Positions 1-11,246 are shown, numbered from the stretch's first letter. The stretch: DNA of 64,000 nucleotides from Crambe crambe (GCA_963924555.1 OZ004595.1:1364001-1428000), one strand, 5' to 3'. The notes: generated by a model not told the origin, from the sequence alone. A program made the numbers and translations.

Positions 1-188
1 TATTTTTGATAGTAGTGAAAAATACGGCTGGCTCGCGAGACTAACATGACTGAATGCGTAGTATTACATAAAACGTTCCATTAGCTAATGTGTACAAAAT
101 GCTTATCAGGTCTCATTCTTTCCATTACCAGTTATCAAAGATCAACATCAAGGACCTCTGTACAAGACTATAAAGTCTGTGGAAGTAG

Positions 189-1187
189 CTAAAGTGATCA
201 ATTATCAAACGGATCAAAATACTGGGCATCAATAAAAGGAAGGTAAAGGGTCGGCAACACCAGACTAACCAGTACCTATGAATTAGGTATCAAAAGATAG
301 CCCATAGAAAACTGATTCAGAATCCTTCATGGCTGTTAATTCATATAAATATTTCAAACCAGGTGACTCAGGGGCTGATCCAGGTAGGGGCCTAAGGGAC
401 CCGGGGGCCCCCCCTTTTCATTATAAAGATACATAAATGAAGTTTGCTGACAAACACCCCAGGTGTATGATCCTTATAGCTAGATTAATCCCAGATATTT
501 TTAAGATTCAATCATAATTGGATGTGTTTTGGTCAGTGACCAGCCTTTTTTTTTTCCATGTGCAAGCGCGCGGGTTCTCTGGCCCCCGCTTTCATAAAAC
601 TCTACATCAGCCCCTGAGTGTCTGAAAAAAAAATCGGACAAAAGTATCATATTTCAGACTGCTACCAATTCAGCTATGGCAGAGTTTTCTAGGTATGATT
701 GTGAAAGTAGGAAAACAGGAAGTTATGTCCTTCCCCTATCTCTGTCTCCATTTATCGAAGCCAAGCTTCAAATACCACTGCAATACATACCTGAACTCAA
801 GGCATTTTTAGGTTATTAATATTCAGAAGGCAAAAAATGTAATTTGACCCTTCACTCTAGATTCAGTGGAATCAGCACCTGTTGAATGTAATATCTACCC
901 AAGTTTCAAGTCCCGAAAATAAATGGTACTGTTACTGCCATTATTGCTTGTTTTTGTGATCTGTAGGTATCAGCCATGTAAGAATTGAGCACTGTTCATA
1001 GTTTAGTTATGAAACTTGTTAAAAAGGGGATGGGATGCTGATTCCACTCGTAGTATCGAATGTAGTTAATATTATAAATCAGCCCATTTTTTGCTGTCTG
1101 AATATTGGTTACCTAAAATTCAGGTTTGTATTGCAGCGGTATTTGAAGTTTGACTTCTATAAATAGAGACACAAATAGGGAAATAGT
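189..1187. repeat. Degenerate copy of a foldback element
   Basis: The left part (about 189-330 and 640-830) and the right end (about 1085-1187) match the two arms of the complete foldback element at 40008-41064, including the stretch on caaaagatagcccat and the stretch on cttctataaatagagacac. The right arm is truncated and the left arm is split by a nested insertion at 366-619. No gene is seen here. Confidence 0.75.
366..619. mobile_element. MITE-like element nested in the foldback copy
   Basis: The segment begins ACTCAGGGGCTGAT and ends with the reverse complement ATCAGCCCCTGAGT. It interrupts the foldback sequence between blocks that are contiguous in the copy near 40190. It has no coding capacity. 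Target duplication is not clear. Confidence 0.7.
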
Positions 1188-1309
1188 AATCAGTGTTGAA
1201 ACTGACAGTAGCGACTAATTCTGACTCAGACATGGTGGGGTGCAATGATCCTGCAGTACTGCTCAACTGTTACTTTCACATGGGATGTTATTCTTCAGCG
1301 TCTACAGAA

Positions 1310-1865
1310 GGTCAGTTCCAGCTAGTCTGGCATAAAGGGTCAGCTATGCCATGGAGACTGGGCAGCAGTTCAAACATGAGTAGTGTAGAGTTGTTGGATT
1401 GTACATATCTGTTGACCCTGGACAAGATTCCTCGTGTTTTCACATGATGAACTAGACAGTTGATGCCAAGGAAGCAAATACTAGCTAGTCTATAGGTATT
1501 TCAGCAGCCAAATCATAGTTACAAGAACACCAAAATTAGTTGGCAGACAATCTTAAACCACTTAATTGCTACAAGGGTAGCCATGCAGTCGATATAGTTT
1601 ATTGTCTCTCCAACATCTTTATTATGTTTCAATTATGGTCATGTGGTAGTACCACAAGATGAAGCCGTGCACATAGTCATTCAACCATCCTGGTCACTTC
1701 CACAGCACTGGATGTATTATTGCATCAATACATCCAATGCTATGGATATCTCACCAGACAGTCATAGCATGTCAAGCAAATCATGATTGTAGAAGAATCA
1801 GTAATTGCATTAACTAATAGTTAGCTATGCGTTAAGCAATTTGCTTGTACTATTGAGTCCAGTTG
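1310..1865. repeat. Tandem spacer repeat, copy 1
   Basis: This non-coding stretch is closely repeated at 2648-3229 and more loosely at 9050-10050. It starts with a trace of MRI1 exon 2 (around the ccagctagtctg block) and runs up to a copied MARVEL-like exon 4. It is the spacer of a tandemly duplicated MRI1/MARVEL unit. The ORFs in it are not conserved between copies. Confidence 0.65.
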
Positions 1866-2363
1866 GCTATCACATTTGGATGATGGTAAACAGTACCCAT
1901 ACCATAAGGAGACTGATCATCAAAGCAGTTCCAAGACCCAATCCCTGTAGATCAAGAAAGATATCTAGAAATGAACGATCTGACTTGTATAATATTATAT
2001 GCATTTGGGATAGGGAGTCAATTTGACCATATTGAATATAGAGTATGCTGTTATTAAATTAACAATAATATCTACTGTATTCATCACAGTCTGTTATTCT
2101 CAGCTGGATTGATTTATAATTATTGCAAGCTGTTCCCAAAATGAATCCGAGTGGCAGGCACAAAGTGCCACACGACTGATCATCACTTACTGCTGTTCCA
2201 CCAAGGAGATCATGAGTTTTTAGTATATCTCTGGTATTACTGCATTGATAACATCAGTGTCGCTCACACGAGCCAAACCTGCAGTTGTCTGTGCAGCCAA
2301 GATCCCAGCAATGACTATTGCAACAGCCAGTGCTAATGCAATAACAACATCCTGTGAAGAGTA
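1866..2363 (-). pseudogene. Fragment of MARVEL-like gene (exons 3 and 4)
   Basis: Minus strand. 2184-2360 corresponds to exon 3 and 1868-1950 to exon 4 of the intact MARVEL-like gene at 3230-4277; both membrane segments are still readable. Exon 3 has a frameshift: the region equivalent to the intact RDLLGGTA is in another frame and an in-frame TAA precedes it. Exons 1 and 2 are missing upstream, where the sequence instead resembles MRI1. I read it as a dead partial duplicate. Confidence 0.7.
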
Positions 2364-2633
2364 AGTTTATACTACGTATGGTCATGGATGATGGATGTTA
2401 GGAATGGTGTAAATGTGACCTTATATGCTGTTCATGTGTGTGTGTATGTGGTCATACACCCACAAAACTTGTGACTCATCACATGATGTGTCCAGTAGTT
2501 CCAAGGACATCCACAAATCAGCCACATCTCATCCACCCCAGGATATCCCAGGATATCCTAAAAGATATCCCAGAATGTCTGTATAGCGTGGAAGGTTCCT
2601 CAAATAATGAGAATCATCTTGGGAAGGGAGGTC

Positions 2634-3229
2634 ACATCAAATGCCAGTTCCAGCTAGTCTGATATGAAGGGTCGACTATGCCAGACTATGTTCCAGCATC
2701 CTACTCCTTCAGCAGTTCAAACATGAGTAGCGTGGATTGTATGTATCTGTTGACCTTGGACAAGATTCCTCATGTTTTCACATGACAGTTGTTGCCAAGG
2801 AAGCAGATACTAGCAAGCTAGTCTACAGGTATTTCAGCAGCCAAATCACAGTAAATTAGTTGGCAGACCCACTTCATAATCTTAATTGTTACAAGGGTAG
2901 CTATGTTTGTCTCTCCCACATTACATCCCAATATGGTCATGTGATAGTAAGCCATGCACATGAGATAATCACGTAGTCATTCAACCATCTTGGCCACTTC
3001 CACAGCACTGGATGTATTGCATCAATACACCCAATGCTATGGAAGTGGCCGGGGATATCTCACCAGACAGTCATGTCAAACAAATCATGATTGCAAAAGA
3101 ATTAGTAATTGCATTAACCAATAGTTAACTATGCACTCCTAAGTTAAGTATAATCTATAAGTTACTTGCATTATAGAGTTCAGTTGACTACCACAAGACT
3201 GGAGTACACCAGAGCAGGCCTTTGACTTT
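2634..3229. repeat. Tandem spacer repeat, copy 2
   Basis: Repeats 1310-1865. The first about 80 bases (tcacatcaaatgcc through the actccttcagcag block) resemble MRI1 exon 2 at 4441-4490. The remainder is the 3' flank of the MARVEL-like gene. No independent gene is seen. Confidence 0.65.
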
Positions 3230-4277
3230 TCACTTTTTACGGCATCTTTGGATGACGGTAAACAGTACCCATACCATAAGGAGACTGATCATCAAAGCAG
3301 TTCCAAGACCCAATCCCTATAAGAAAAAGATAGCTACTATTAATGTACTGATTATGTATGCATTTAGGATAGTTCAATTTGACCTAGAGTTTATCACAAT
3401 CATCATAGTGCACTTTCTCTGATATCCTCAGCTGGATTGATTAGCCAAGTTCTCAAATAACTGTCTATACATTAAGTTATATCATTCATTGTGTCTTCAG
3501 AATCACTTACTGCTGTGCCACCAAGGAGATCACGAGCCTTTAGCACTGTTGATATTGTTACTGGTATGAACTGATCGATAGTATCATTGGCACGAGCCCA
3601 AGTTGCAGATGTCTGTGCAGCCAAGATCCCAGCAATGGCTATTGCAACAGCCAGTGCAAATGCAATAACAACATCCTATGAAGAGTAAGTGTAATACTAT
3701 GTATGGTCAATTGGTCAAGTTATTATAATAGCCATAGGAATTGTTGCCTGCAGGTGTAAATGTCTGAAGGTGACCCTAGTTTCCTGTGTGTGGTCATGCA
3801 CCCTTTGACAATGTTAGTTTTGTGAATGGTTTTATGCATTGCATAATCTTTACTGGTTAAGAGTGACTCACAATGATGAGGAATATCTTTATTTTGGAGT
3901 TGATGAATCCAACATTAAGGAATCTCAAAATTATAATAAGAACTTCATAGACAAGAGTGACAACAGACATCGCTATCCCAAGCTGAGCAGCAGTCCTTGA
4001 GTTGAACCACAAAGAGTTGTAGTCAATATTAAAAAGGCTTCGTACAGCTTCATTCAGTGGTATTGACGGTGGTAAACTGCTTTCAATATGGTTTAAAGTT
4101 ATGGCTGAGACGATAAGAGTGCCAAGACAGAAGACCTGTACGAAATTAATGGATCATCTTTATATTATAGCGCTACGTACCTTGGCCAGCATAACTTACG
4201 ATGACTATCACTCTAAAGATCATCTCTGCGAGTATGGACTGGGACTTCACTATAGCAACACTTGGATTAGCCTTCAT
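3230..4277 (-). CDS. Four-transmembrane MARVEL-like membrane protein
   Basis: Minus strand, four exons: 4200-4277, 3872-4135, 3511-3675 and 3230-3316. All junctions are GT-AG and in phase 0, giving 197 residues. The start MKANPSVAIVKSQ is followed by four hydrophobic segments at about residues 21-38, 68-95, 113-135 and 170-190, with a short polar loop between the first two and a basic tail (QRCRKK). This layout with both ends probably cytosolic is that of MARVEL/MAL/synaptophysin-type proteins acting in membrane apposition or vesicle traffic; the family assignment is inference from topology, as I see no diagnostic motif. It starts 88 bp past the MRI1 stop, on the same strand, with an NRF1-like site between them. 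Decayed relatives lie on both sides (1866-2363, 8190-9060, 10001-11246). Confidence 0.65.
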
Positions 4278-4325
4278 CTTGACTTCTTCGAATTCGCTCA
4301 GATCAGACTGACCTTTTCAATAATT

Positions 4326-4337
4326 ACGCATGCGCAT
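4326..4337. promoter_or_regulatory. NRF1-like palindrome upstream of MARVEL-like gene
   Basis: ACGCATGCGCAT lies 49 bp upstream of the ATG at 4277, in the 87-bp gap after MRI1. The same core occurs at six other promoters in the window. Recognition as an NRF1-type site rests on the vertebrate consensus YGCGCAYGCGCR. Confidence 0.55.
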
Positions 4338-4364
4338 AAGTTTTTTTTTTGAACCTGTTAACAG

Positions 4365-5463
4365 CTAATGCATTGACTGCAAACCGTTGGCTGGAAAGAT
4401 GCCTTTCTCAGTTACAATTCCACCTGTGATAAGTGCTGCTGGAGTCACATCAAATGCAGGGTTCCAGCACCCTATTCCTTCAGCAGCTATCCTCTTCCCA
4501 GCCACACTAAACATCTCGTTACTGGGACGTTCCTCAATCTTAATCTCATCACCACTTGTCAGGCTGAAATCAATTGTACTGATGGGAGCCACTACGTAGA
4601 ATGGGATCTTGTGGTATTGAGCTGCAATTGCCAGTTGGAAAGTGCCAATCTTGTTGGCTGTATCTCCATTAGCTACAATTCTATCAGCACCTACTACCAC
4701 AGCACTGATTTGTTTCTCCTTCATCAGTAAAGATCCCATCGAATCACATATCAGAGTAGCAGGTATTTTATCATGGACAAACTCGAAAGCCGTCAAGCGT
4801 GCTCCTTGGTTATAAGGCCTTGTCTCAGTGCAGTACACACACTCAAGAAGTTCCATAGAGTGCAAGCATCTTATAACTCCAAGTGCTGTTCCATAACCTC
4901 CTGTAGCCAAGGACCCGGTGTTGCAGTGAGTGAGAACAACTGCTTTCTTACTGTTTAATCGCTTTGCAATAGCCTCTGCGCCATACTTCCCCATCGTTTT
5001 ATTAGCTCTTACATCCATTTCCAACATTTGCTCCATTTCTCTTACAAGATTGTCCCTTGCTTCATTAACATTAGCCTCACTTGATTCATAATTGGATACT
5101 TTTTGAATAAATCTCTTTGCCGATTCTGCAATGTTGACAGCTGTGGGACGTGCAGTGAGCAAATATCTAAATTTCCCCTCCACAAAGTTCTTTAGAGTCT
5201 GTACATCAGTGAATTCCAAGTTCTTCAGCTCAAGTGTTAAACTAAGAGTGCCCACTATAGCTATTGCGGGAGCTCCTCTAACCTGTAATAAAATATAAAT
5301 GTAAATATCTAATTAACAGTTAGGGTACCACCTTCATTTGTTTTATCGCATTCCAAGCATCCTCAACAGTTTGTATCTCCTCATAAATACATTTCGAAGG
5401 CAAGAGTAGCTGATTCAGAACTTCGAGTCGTTTCCCATCGTACCTAATCGCTTCTAAAGTCAT
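4365..5463 (-). CDS. MRI1: Methylthioribose-1-phosphate isomerase
   Basis: Converts 5-methylthioribose-1-phosphate to methylthioribulose-1-phosphate in the cytosolic methionine salvage pathway. Minus strand, two exons: 5332-5463 (44 codons, start MTLEAIRYDGKRLEVL) and 4365-5282, joined in phase 0 across a 49-bp GT-AG intron; 349 residues, close to the human protein. Family landmarks are all present: VRGAPAIAI after the junction, TARPTAVN, the catalytic cysteine in THCNTGSLAT, RPYNQGARLTAFE, and the catalytic aspartate in VVGADRIVANGDTANKIGT. No break is seen. Pieces of the second exon recur at 8352-8615 and 9003-9060 as pseudogene fragments. Confidence 0.96.
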
Positions 5464-5681
5464 GGTTCTTCTTTCTGTCTCTTATACTTCCACAGATTCC
5501 TACGACACTCATGGACACTGTTGGTACAGAGACCTGCTTGTTTTGGTAAGGGGTCACTGCATTCATTTCCACTAGATATTTAGCTACATGCATTTCCTTT
5601 TGTGTCTACCCTTTACCGATTAGAACTGCCTGTAGACCACGGCCCCAAATAATTTTATTATTACGAGTTTTCCTAATAGTT
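5464..5681. other. MRI1 upstream region
   Basis: 218 bp between the MRI1 start and the inverted repeat of the next transposon. It holds the shared motif ccctttaccgatt (5609-5621), also found near the RP2 and TRMT6 starts. No other gene is seen. Confidence 0.4.
5609..5621. promoter_or_regulatory. CTTTACCGATT motif upstream of MRI1
   Basis: CTTTACCGATT at about 147 bp upstream of the MRI1 ATG, in reverse orientation to the gene. The same core stands at 13284-13295 before RP2 and at 28230-28242 before TRMT6. Confidence 0.4.
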
Positions 5682-6109
5682 CAGGCTGTAAGAGTCAATT
5701 TTTGGCACGAATGTTCACTTGTGGCAGAAATCACCAAATTTTATACACAGGTTCTCTATAGGGTACTTATCAATATCTGATATAGGACACACCTCCTGCG
5801 ACTAATTAACACCTGCTAATTAAAAATATTCGCTAAAAATATAACTATGGATCAATTTGATATGCGTCCTGGCATACTTTCAGGCATGGCGAATAGATTG
5901 GAAAGGTTTTTATTGTTATGGAAGGTCTAGGAAACCTGAAATTACTGAAAATGTAAGGGAACGCCTAGAGTCTCAAGAGCCCATCAAGGCAAATAAAATC
6001 CTTCTTCCTAGCAATCGTCACAAGAAACAAAAAAGCAAGCATGTTGACAGTACGAAAGATGACATGCACTTATTAGGGCAGCTCTACATCTCACTGCAAG
6101 TAAGAGAAG

Positions 6110-7255
6110 GAAATCAGTTGACGTGAAACTCATTGATGGTGCCAGTATGGTTCATTCACTGAAATTAGATGCAGGCATCAAACTGTTCTGTGATTATGGT
6201 AATTCCTTTTATTGAAAACCAACTAGCTACTGCTAAATGTGTTGACGTTATCTGGGATAGGTATCTCTCAGACAGCCTAAAAGCAACAGCAAGAGAGAAC
6301 AGGGGAGCTGGAATACAACAGAGATTACCAAGTGGTGGGAATGGGAAGTTTCCAAGAGCTATCTGCGTAACAAAGCCAACAAGACAGAGCTTTTTCAGTA
6401 TCTGTCAGGAGTAATTGCCAAGCACCAGTTTGCTGAGGGAACGGTCGTCATTACAACTTATGAAAATAATGTTATCTGCAATCTTTCTGCTGATGACCCA
6501 GTACTAACACAGTATACTCTTTCTCCATGCAATCATGAAGAGTTTGATACCAGGGTCATGTTACATGCTGCAAATGCAGCATCACAAGGACACAGGCGCA
6601 TTCTCATCCTTGCATTTTTTGCTGAGATTGGAGCAGAGAAATTCTGGGATTTGGGATAGGAAGGAAGATGAGATATATTTCCATCCATGATATTTGTAGT
6701 TCCATGTTCCCATCAAAGCAACAGGCTCTCCCTGCATTTCATACACTGACAGGGTGTGACAATACATCATTCTTTTCCGGGACAGGCAAGAAATCTGCGT
6801 ATGGAAAATGGGACACCAGACCAGAGCTTACAACCACACTATGCCACCTGATGGAGAAGATATTGAGGTCATTGAAAGATTCGTTGTCTCATTATATTCC
6901 AGGAAGGAAGATGAGATACATTTCCATCCATGACATTTGTAGTTCCATGTCCCCACTCTCCCTGCATTTCATGCACTGACAGGGTGTGACAATAATTATG
7001 TCATTCTTTTCCGGGACAGGCAAGAAATCTGCATCTGGAAAATGGGACACCAGACCAGAGCTTACAACCACACTATGCCACCTGATGGAAAGGCCTCACA
7101 CACTCTGTCCAGAAGATATTGAGGTCATTGAAAGCTTCGTTGTCTCATTATATTCCACTTCTTGTTCTTTGTCAACTGTCAATCAGGCACAACAGCGAAT
7201 CTTTGCACAATCATCTCCAATATTTGAGTACCTACCCCCTACCAAGGCAGCCTGA
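6110..7255 (+). pseudogene. Decayed transposon gene (HTLTGCD-type protein)
   Basis: Plus-strand pieces in shifting frames read VKLIDGASMVHSLKLDAG, RYLSDSLKATARENRGAGIQ, NKTELFQYLSGVIAKHQF and AFHTLTGCDNTSFFSGTGKK. These are landmarks of a large uncharacterised multicopy protein family that I associate with cnidarian, sponge and fish repeats; I do not know its catalytic chemistry. At least four frame changes make it non-functional. The HTLTGCD block is present twice because of a tandem duplication (6658-6900 and 6901-7157). Confidence 0.65.
6658..7157. repeat. Tandem duplication (~243 bp, two units)
   Basis: aggaaggaagatgagata starts at 6658 and again at 6901, and both units run to the ctcattatattcc block, with small indels (loss of catcaaagcaacagg, gain of aggcctcacacactctgtcc in the second). 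The duplication lies inside the transposon gene. Confidence 0.85.
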
Positions 7256-7652
7256 TAGAACACATAAAGAGAGTTACATATCAAGCTGGATATGTGTGGG
7301 GACAATCTCTTGTAACAGACCAAGTCTTGCCCAACCCAGGCTCCTGGGGATGGGTTCAGTATGATACATTTTTGGCATTTTCTGGTTCCCTGGAGCTTCC
7401 ACGACAATAAAAACCGTACCAACCAATTTGCCATGCCTGAAAGTACCAGGACGCATATCAACATCGTTGAAATTGATCCATAGTTAGCTGATTTATGATA
7501 TTTTAACGAATATTTTTAATTAGCAGGTGTTAATTAGTCGCAGGAGGTGTGTCCTATATCAGATATTGATTAGTACCCTATAGAGAACCTGTGTATAAAA
7601 TGTAGTGATTTCTGCCACAAGTAAACATTCAAACCCCTCCCCTTACAGCCTG

Positions 7653-8189
7653 GACTAGAAGGCTGTGATGTGCAGCTACAAGATGTAGCTATATATTGAT
7701 GTGATGATGCTGCCTGTATGCATTTGGAAAGTTCAATTTGAGTTTGTCATGCTCTTATTACATTGGCCATGAAAGAATAATGCTAGCTACTGCAATGGGG
7801 CATCCGTGCCATCCCTCCCTTCCTTCAGCTAAAAGACACATTTGAATATCATGCACTTTCAATGTTATTCTTAACTGGATATTGCAGATGCTGAGCTGGA
7901 TATTGCAGATGCTGAGTGGCAGGCACAGCTATACATTTTGTTTTCAAAATCAGCTATGCGTATGTTTTGTATTACTGCAATGGGGCATCCGTGCCATCCC
8001 TACTTAGAGAAAGTATTCTTATACTCTCTGGTATAGAGCTAAAAAGACACACATGTGACTGTATGTGTAACTATAGTATGTACATGTAGCTATAGTGCAC
8101 TTTCTGAGCTGGATTGAAAGTTAATCCAAATGGATCTGAGTGGCAGGCACAACTGATCATTATCTATACATTAAGTTATCATTCATTGT
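7653..8189. repeat. Decayed MARVEL-gene intron/flank copies
   Basis: Short blocks such as gcatttggaaagttcaatttgag resemble intron 3 of the MARVEL-like gene (3360-3420). The sentence-like block tactgcaatggggcatccgt occurs twice (about 7791 and 7974), showing a further internal duplication. No gene is supported. Confidence 0.45.
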
Positions 8190-8615
8190 GTCTTGAGAAT
8201 TACTTACTGCTGCGCCACCAAGGAGATCAGTATCTCTGGTATTAGCTACTGACATCATTGTTGCCCACACAAGCCCAACTTACAGATGTCTGTGCAGCCA
8301 ATGGCAATTGCAACATGCAGCAAGTGTTAATGCAATATTAACATCCTATGACTATAGCAATGACTGCAAACCATTGGCTGGAAAGACGCCTTTCTCAGTT
8401 ACAATTCTTCAATCTTAATCTCATCACCACTTGTCCGGCTGAAATCAATTATGCTGATGGGAGCCACTACGTAGAATGGGATCTTGTGGTACTGCATGTG
8501 CTGCAATTGCCAGTTGAAAAGTGCCAATCTTGTTGGCTGTATCTCCGTTAGCTATCAGCACCTACTACCATTGCACTGATTTCCAGGCTTCATCAGTAGA
8601 GATCCCATTATATGT
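8190..8615 (-). pseudogene. Chimeric MARVEL exon 3 / MRI1 exon 2 fragment
   Basis: 8205-8351 matches MARVEL-like exon 3 with deletions. It runs straight into 8352-8615, which matches MRI1 exon 2 (4374-4745) with internal deletions, including the blocks for the TSGDEIKIEE and FYVVAPIST regions. The intervening MARVEL exons 1-2 are absent. Reading frames are broken throughout. Confidence 0.8.
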
Positions 8616-8744
8616 TTAGGCGAGACAGCTGCATGCATCATAAAGAGACTGAGAGTGACTCAATGCCCATACTTATTAAAGATAGAACTGCACATTACTG
8701 ATGCATGTATAGCTCAATCACAACAGGACTAGATCATGCTTATC

Positions 8745-9060
8745 AATGTCTTCAGAATCATACACTTAGCTACTGCTATAGCCACCACCTATAGATAATC
8801 ATGGCATTGATTGACAAATAAATTGCTGCCTGCACAAGCCCAACTTGCAGATGTTCGTGCCGCCAAGATCCCAGCTGTAATCTTAATGGCAATAGCATGG
8901 GCCAGTGAAACTATCCCTGTGAGTGTTAGCCATTATCCACACAGGATTTTTCCCCCCCACATAATGGCCTGAGAAAAATTAGCTAATGTCTTTCTGCATG
9001 CTATAGCGATGACTGAAAACTGTTGGCTGGAAAGACCAAGTGCTACATCAAATGCAGCTA
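8745..9060 (-). pseudogene. Second chimeric MARVEL / MRI1 fragment
   Basis: 8748-8960 is a more diverged MARVEL exon 3 copy, and 9003-9055 retains the MRI1 C-terminal block (gactgaaaactgttggctgg). Same gene order as 8190-8615, so it derives from the same duplication. Non-coding. Confidence 0.65.
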
Positions 9061-10000
9061 GTCTGAGGTAAAGGGTAGGCTATGTCAGACTAGGTCCAGC
9101 ATTCTTCTCCTTCAACAGTTAAACACCAGTTCTTGGACTGTATCTGTTGACCCTCTCACTGCTGGACATGTTTTCACACGGTTACAATGGTAACAGTGAC
9201 TGGCAGTGTTATAGCTGGCTGAAGTAGACATTCATCATTGCTACCAATTAAAGTACGTATAGCCATTATAGCTAACTAGTTAGTAGTAAGCTATTCAGCA
9301 GCCAAATCATAATATATCAAATGCCATGCAGTCAATATTTTCTTATTCCCAGGGCCCACATCTTGGTAGTTACTAGCTACCACAAGATGAAGCCATGCAC
9401 ATGCAGATTATAGTATCCACCATTATAAATCTGGTGAACCATCCCTGGCCACTTTCACAGCATTGTTGCATCACCTACATCCAGTGTTGCAGAAGTGGCC
9501 AGGGGTGGTTCGCTAGTAGGCCTAAATAATAGTCTGGATTTTTTGTATTTATTATTTTTTTTTTTTTTAGGGATCTAGAAGCATTGAGCAATATTTGGGA
9601 ATTATAGGCATGTTAAGTACAGCTAGCTATTACCTTGTCTGCTGTGGCACCAGACATTGGGCTGCATTGCACCAAAACTGTTGATCTATCAACTTATAAT
9701 GTATTTGTGGGATTCAATTGCAAATTGTCACATGACAGCCAAGAAAAGTGCACTTGAGGGACTATAATTATAGAGTACAACACAATCACTGCTTATGCAC
9801 TAAATTCAACGATTACTGAAATTTGAGGAGCAATAAATGAGAATTAGCTATACAGGTACATTTTGAAAGCATTATTTGTTTGAATTACAAAAAAATCTGG
9901 GACTATTTAAAATATACTGTAGAGTCATGTCAAACAAAATCATGATTGCATTAACAGTCTAGCTATTACAAAAATGCACTCTTAAGTAGCTATGATCTAG
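9061..10000. repeat. Tandem spacer repeat, copy 3 (diverged)
   Basis: Recognisable blocks of the 1310-1865 / 2648-3229 spacer in the same order (agccaaatcata, ccacaagatgaagcc, cacagcattg with catcca), with insertions. No gene is seen. Confidence 0.55.
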
Positions 10001-10190
10001 CTATATACATTCTTGGTTAGTATCAGAGTGACCATCTGACTTTTCACTTTTATATATTTTGAAGATGGTAAACAGTACCCATGCCATAAGGAGACCAACC
10101 ATCAATGCAGTTCCAAGACATAATCCCTATAGATCAAGAAAGGTAAAAGATCAATGCTCACACGATGGTTCTCTCTCATCCTAAACATGT

Positions 10191-10329
10191 TTAAAGATGT
10201 TATCATGTAATGAGATGGTGAAGGAGGATTGAAGAAAAACCGGCAACCCAAGTGACCCCGCAACCCACCAGCTGAGTTTGAACCTGCAGCAACTGACTTC
10301 ACCATCTCATTACATGATAACATCTTTAA
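10191..10329. mobile_element. Hairpin MITE in intron 3 of the second MARVEL-like copy
   Basis: About 30-bp perfect inverted repeats: AAAGATGTTATCATGTAATG at 10194 and its reverse complement ending at 10327, enclosing about 77 bp. The intact copy at 3316-3511 lacks it. Non-coding. Confidence 0.8.
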
Positions 10330-11027
10330 AAAAAGATCAATACTGTAGATAATGTGATTGCACATATTTAATTTGACACACGTGTGACTGTATGCATGTA
10401 TGTGTGTAGAGCTAAAGTCATTATACATGTAGTGCACTTTTTTTAGCTGGATTGAAAATTATATCCATATGGATCTGAGTGGCAGGCATAACTGATCATT
10501 ATCTATACATTAAGTCACCGTTCATTGTATCACTTACTGCTGTGCCACCAAGGAGATTACAAGTTACTAGTATCTTTGGTGTAATGACCTGATCATCATT
10601 GCCCGAACGAGCCCAAATTGCAGATGAGTGTGCAGCCAAGATCCCACCAATGGCAATTGTAATGGCCAATGAAAATCCAATAGTAACATTCTATGAAGAG
10701 TACATACTATGTATGGTCATGTTTTTCAACAGCCATGTTGCCTGCAGGTATAAATGTCTGGAGGTGACCCTAGCTTCCTCATACGCTATACATGGGAAAG
10801 GATTGCCAGCTATATATACTCTCACATAACATAGGCCCAGCAATAAAGTTTAAGAGTGACTCACAATGCTGAGGAATATCTTTATCTTGGACTTGATGTA
10901 TCCAATATTAAGGAATTTAAAAAATATAATAGGAATTTCATAGATGAGAATGACAACAGACATCGCTATCCCAAGTTGAGCAGCAGTCCTTGAGTTGGGT
11001 ATCAAAGCTACTCGTGAATCTTCCCCC

Positions 11028-11028
<1 letters not shown>

Positions 11029-11058
<30 letters not shown>

Positions 11059-11059
11059 A
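11029..11059. repeat. C20 A11 homopolymer pair in a coding exon
   Basis: Twenty C followed by eleven A on the plus strand, lying inside exon 2 of the second MARVEL-like copy. Read on the minus strand it would encode Phe then Gly runs. Its length decides whether the exon is open. Confidence 0.85.
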
Positions 11060-11246
11060 TTATAAGGATAGAAGCTTTCAATATGGCTTAAAGTTATGGC
11101 TGAGACGATAAGAGTGCCAAGAAAGAAGAGCTGTATGGATCATATTTATATTATAGCTAGCAAGCTACCTTGGCTGGCAACAGTTAACTTACGATGACTA
11201 TCACTTTTAAGATTATCTCTGTCTTTGCACTTGGGAGAGCCTCCAT

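Larger units (their letters stand above)
5682..7652 (+). mobile_element. DNA transposon with ~280-bp terminal inverted repeats
   Basis: The left end (5682 to about 5960) is repeated in reverse complement at about 7375-7652; outer ends read CAGGCTGTAAG and CTTACAGCCTG. The inner part of each arm still shows a shared frame (FRHGKLVGTVFIVVE-like). The element body holds a decayed plus-strand gene of a family common in aquatic invertebrate genomes. I could not define a convincing target-site duplication. It separates the MRI1 promoter from the decayed MRI1/MARVEL copies. Confidence 0.8.
10001..11246 (-). pseudogene. Second MARVEL-like gene, near-intact but frame-split
   Basis: Minus strand paralogue of 3230-4277. 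Exon 1 is 11193-11246 (MEALPSAKTEIILKVIVI, shortened at the N-terminus). Exon 2 is about 10862-11137, exon 3 about 10520-10693, exon 4 10001 to about 10133; splice sites are conserved and exons 1, 3 and 4 are open, with a longer C-terminal tail ending at TAG 10001. Exon 2 is interrupted by 20 C then 11 A on the plus strand (11029-11059); at the given lengths the half before the tract and the half after it (SRTAAQLGIAMSVV) are in different frames. It could be a live gene if the homopolymer length is misassembled. Confidence 0.6.

Noticed and set aside
4387-4958. Plus-strand ORFs over MRI1
   Set aside because: Antisense shadows of MRI1 exon 2; no splice signals or family match.
5670-7665. Clear target-site duplication for the 2-kb transposon
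   Set aside because: Flanks ctaatagtt and gactagaag are only loosely similar; no exact duplication could be defined.
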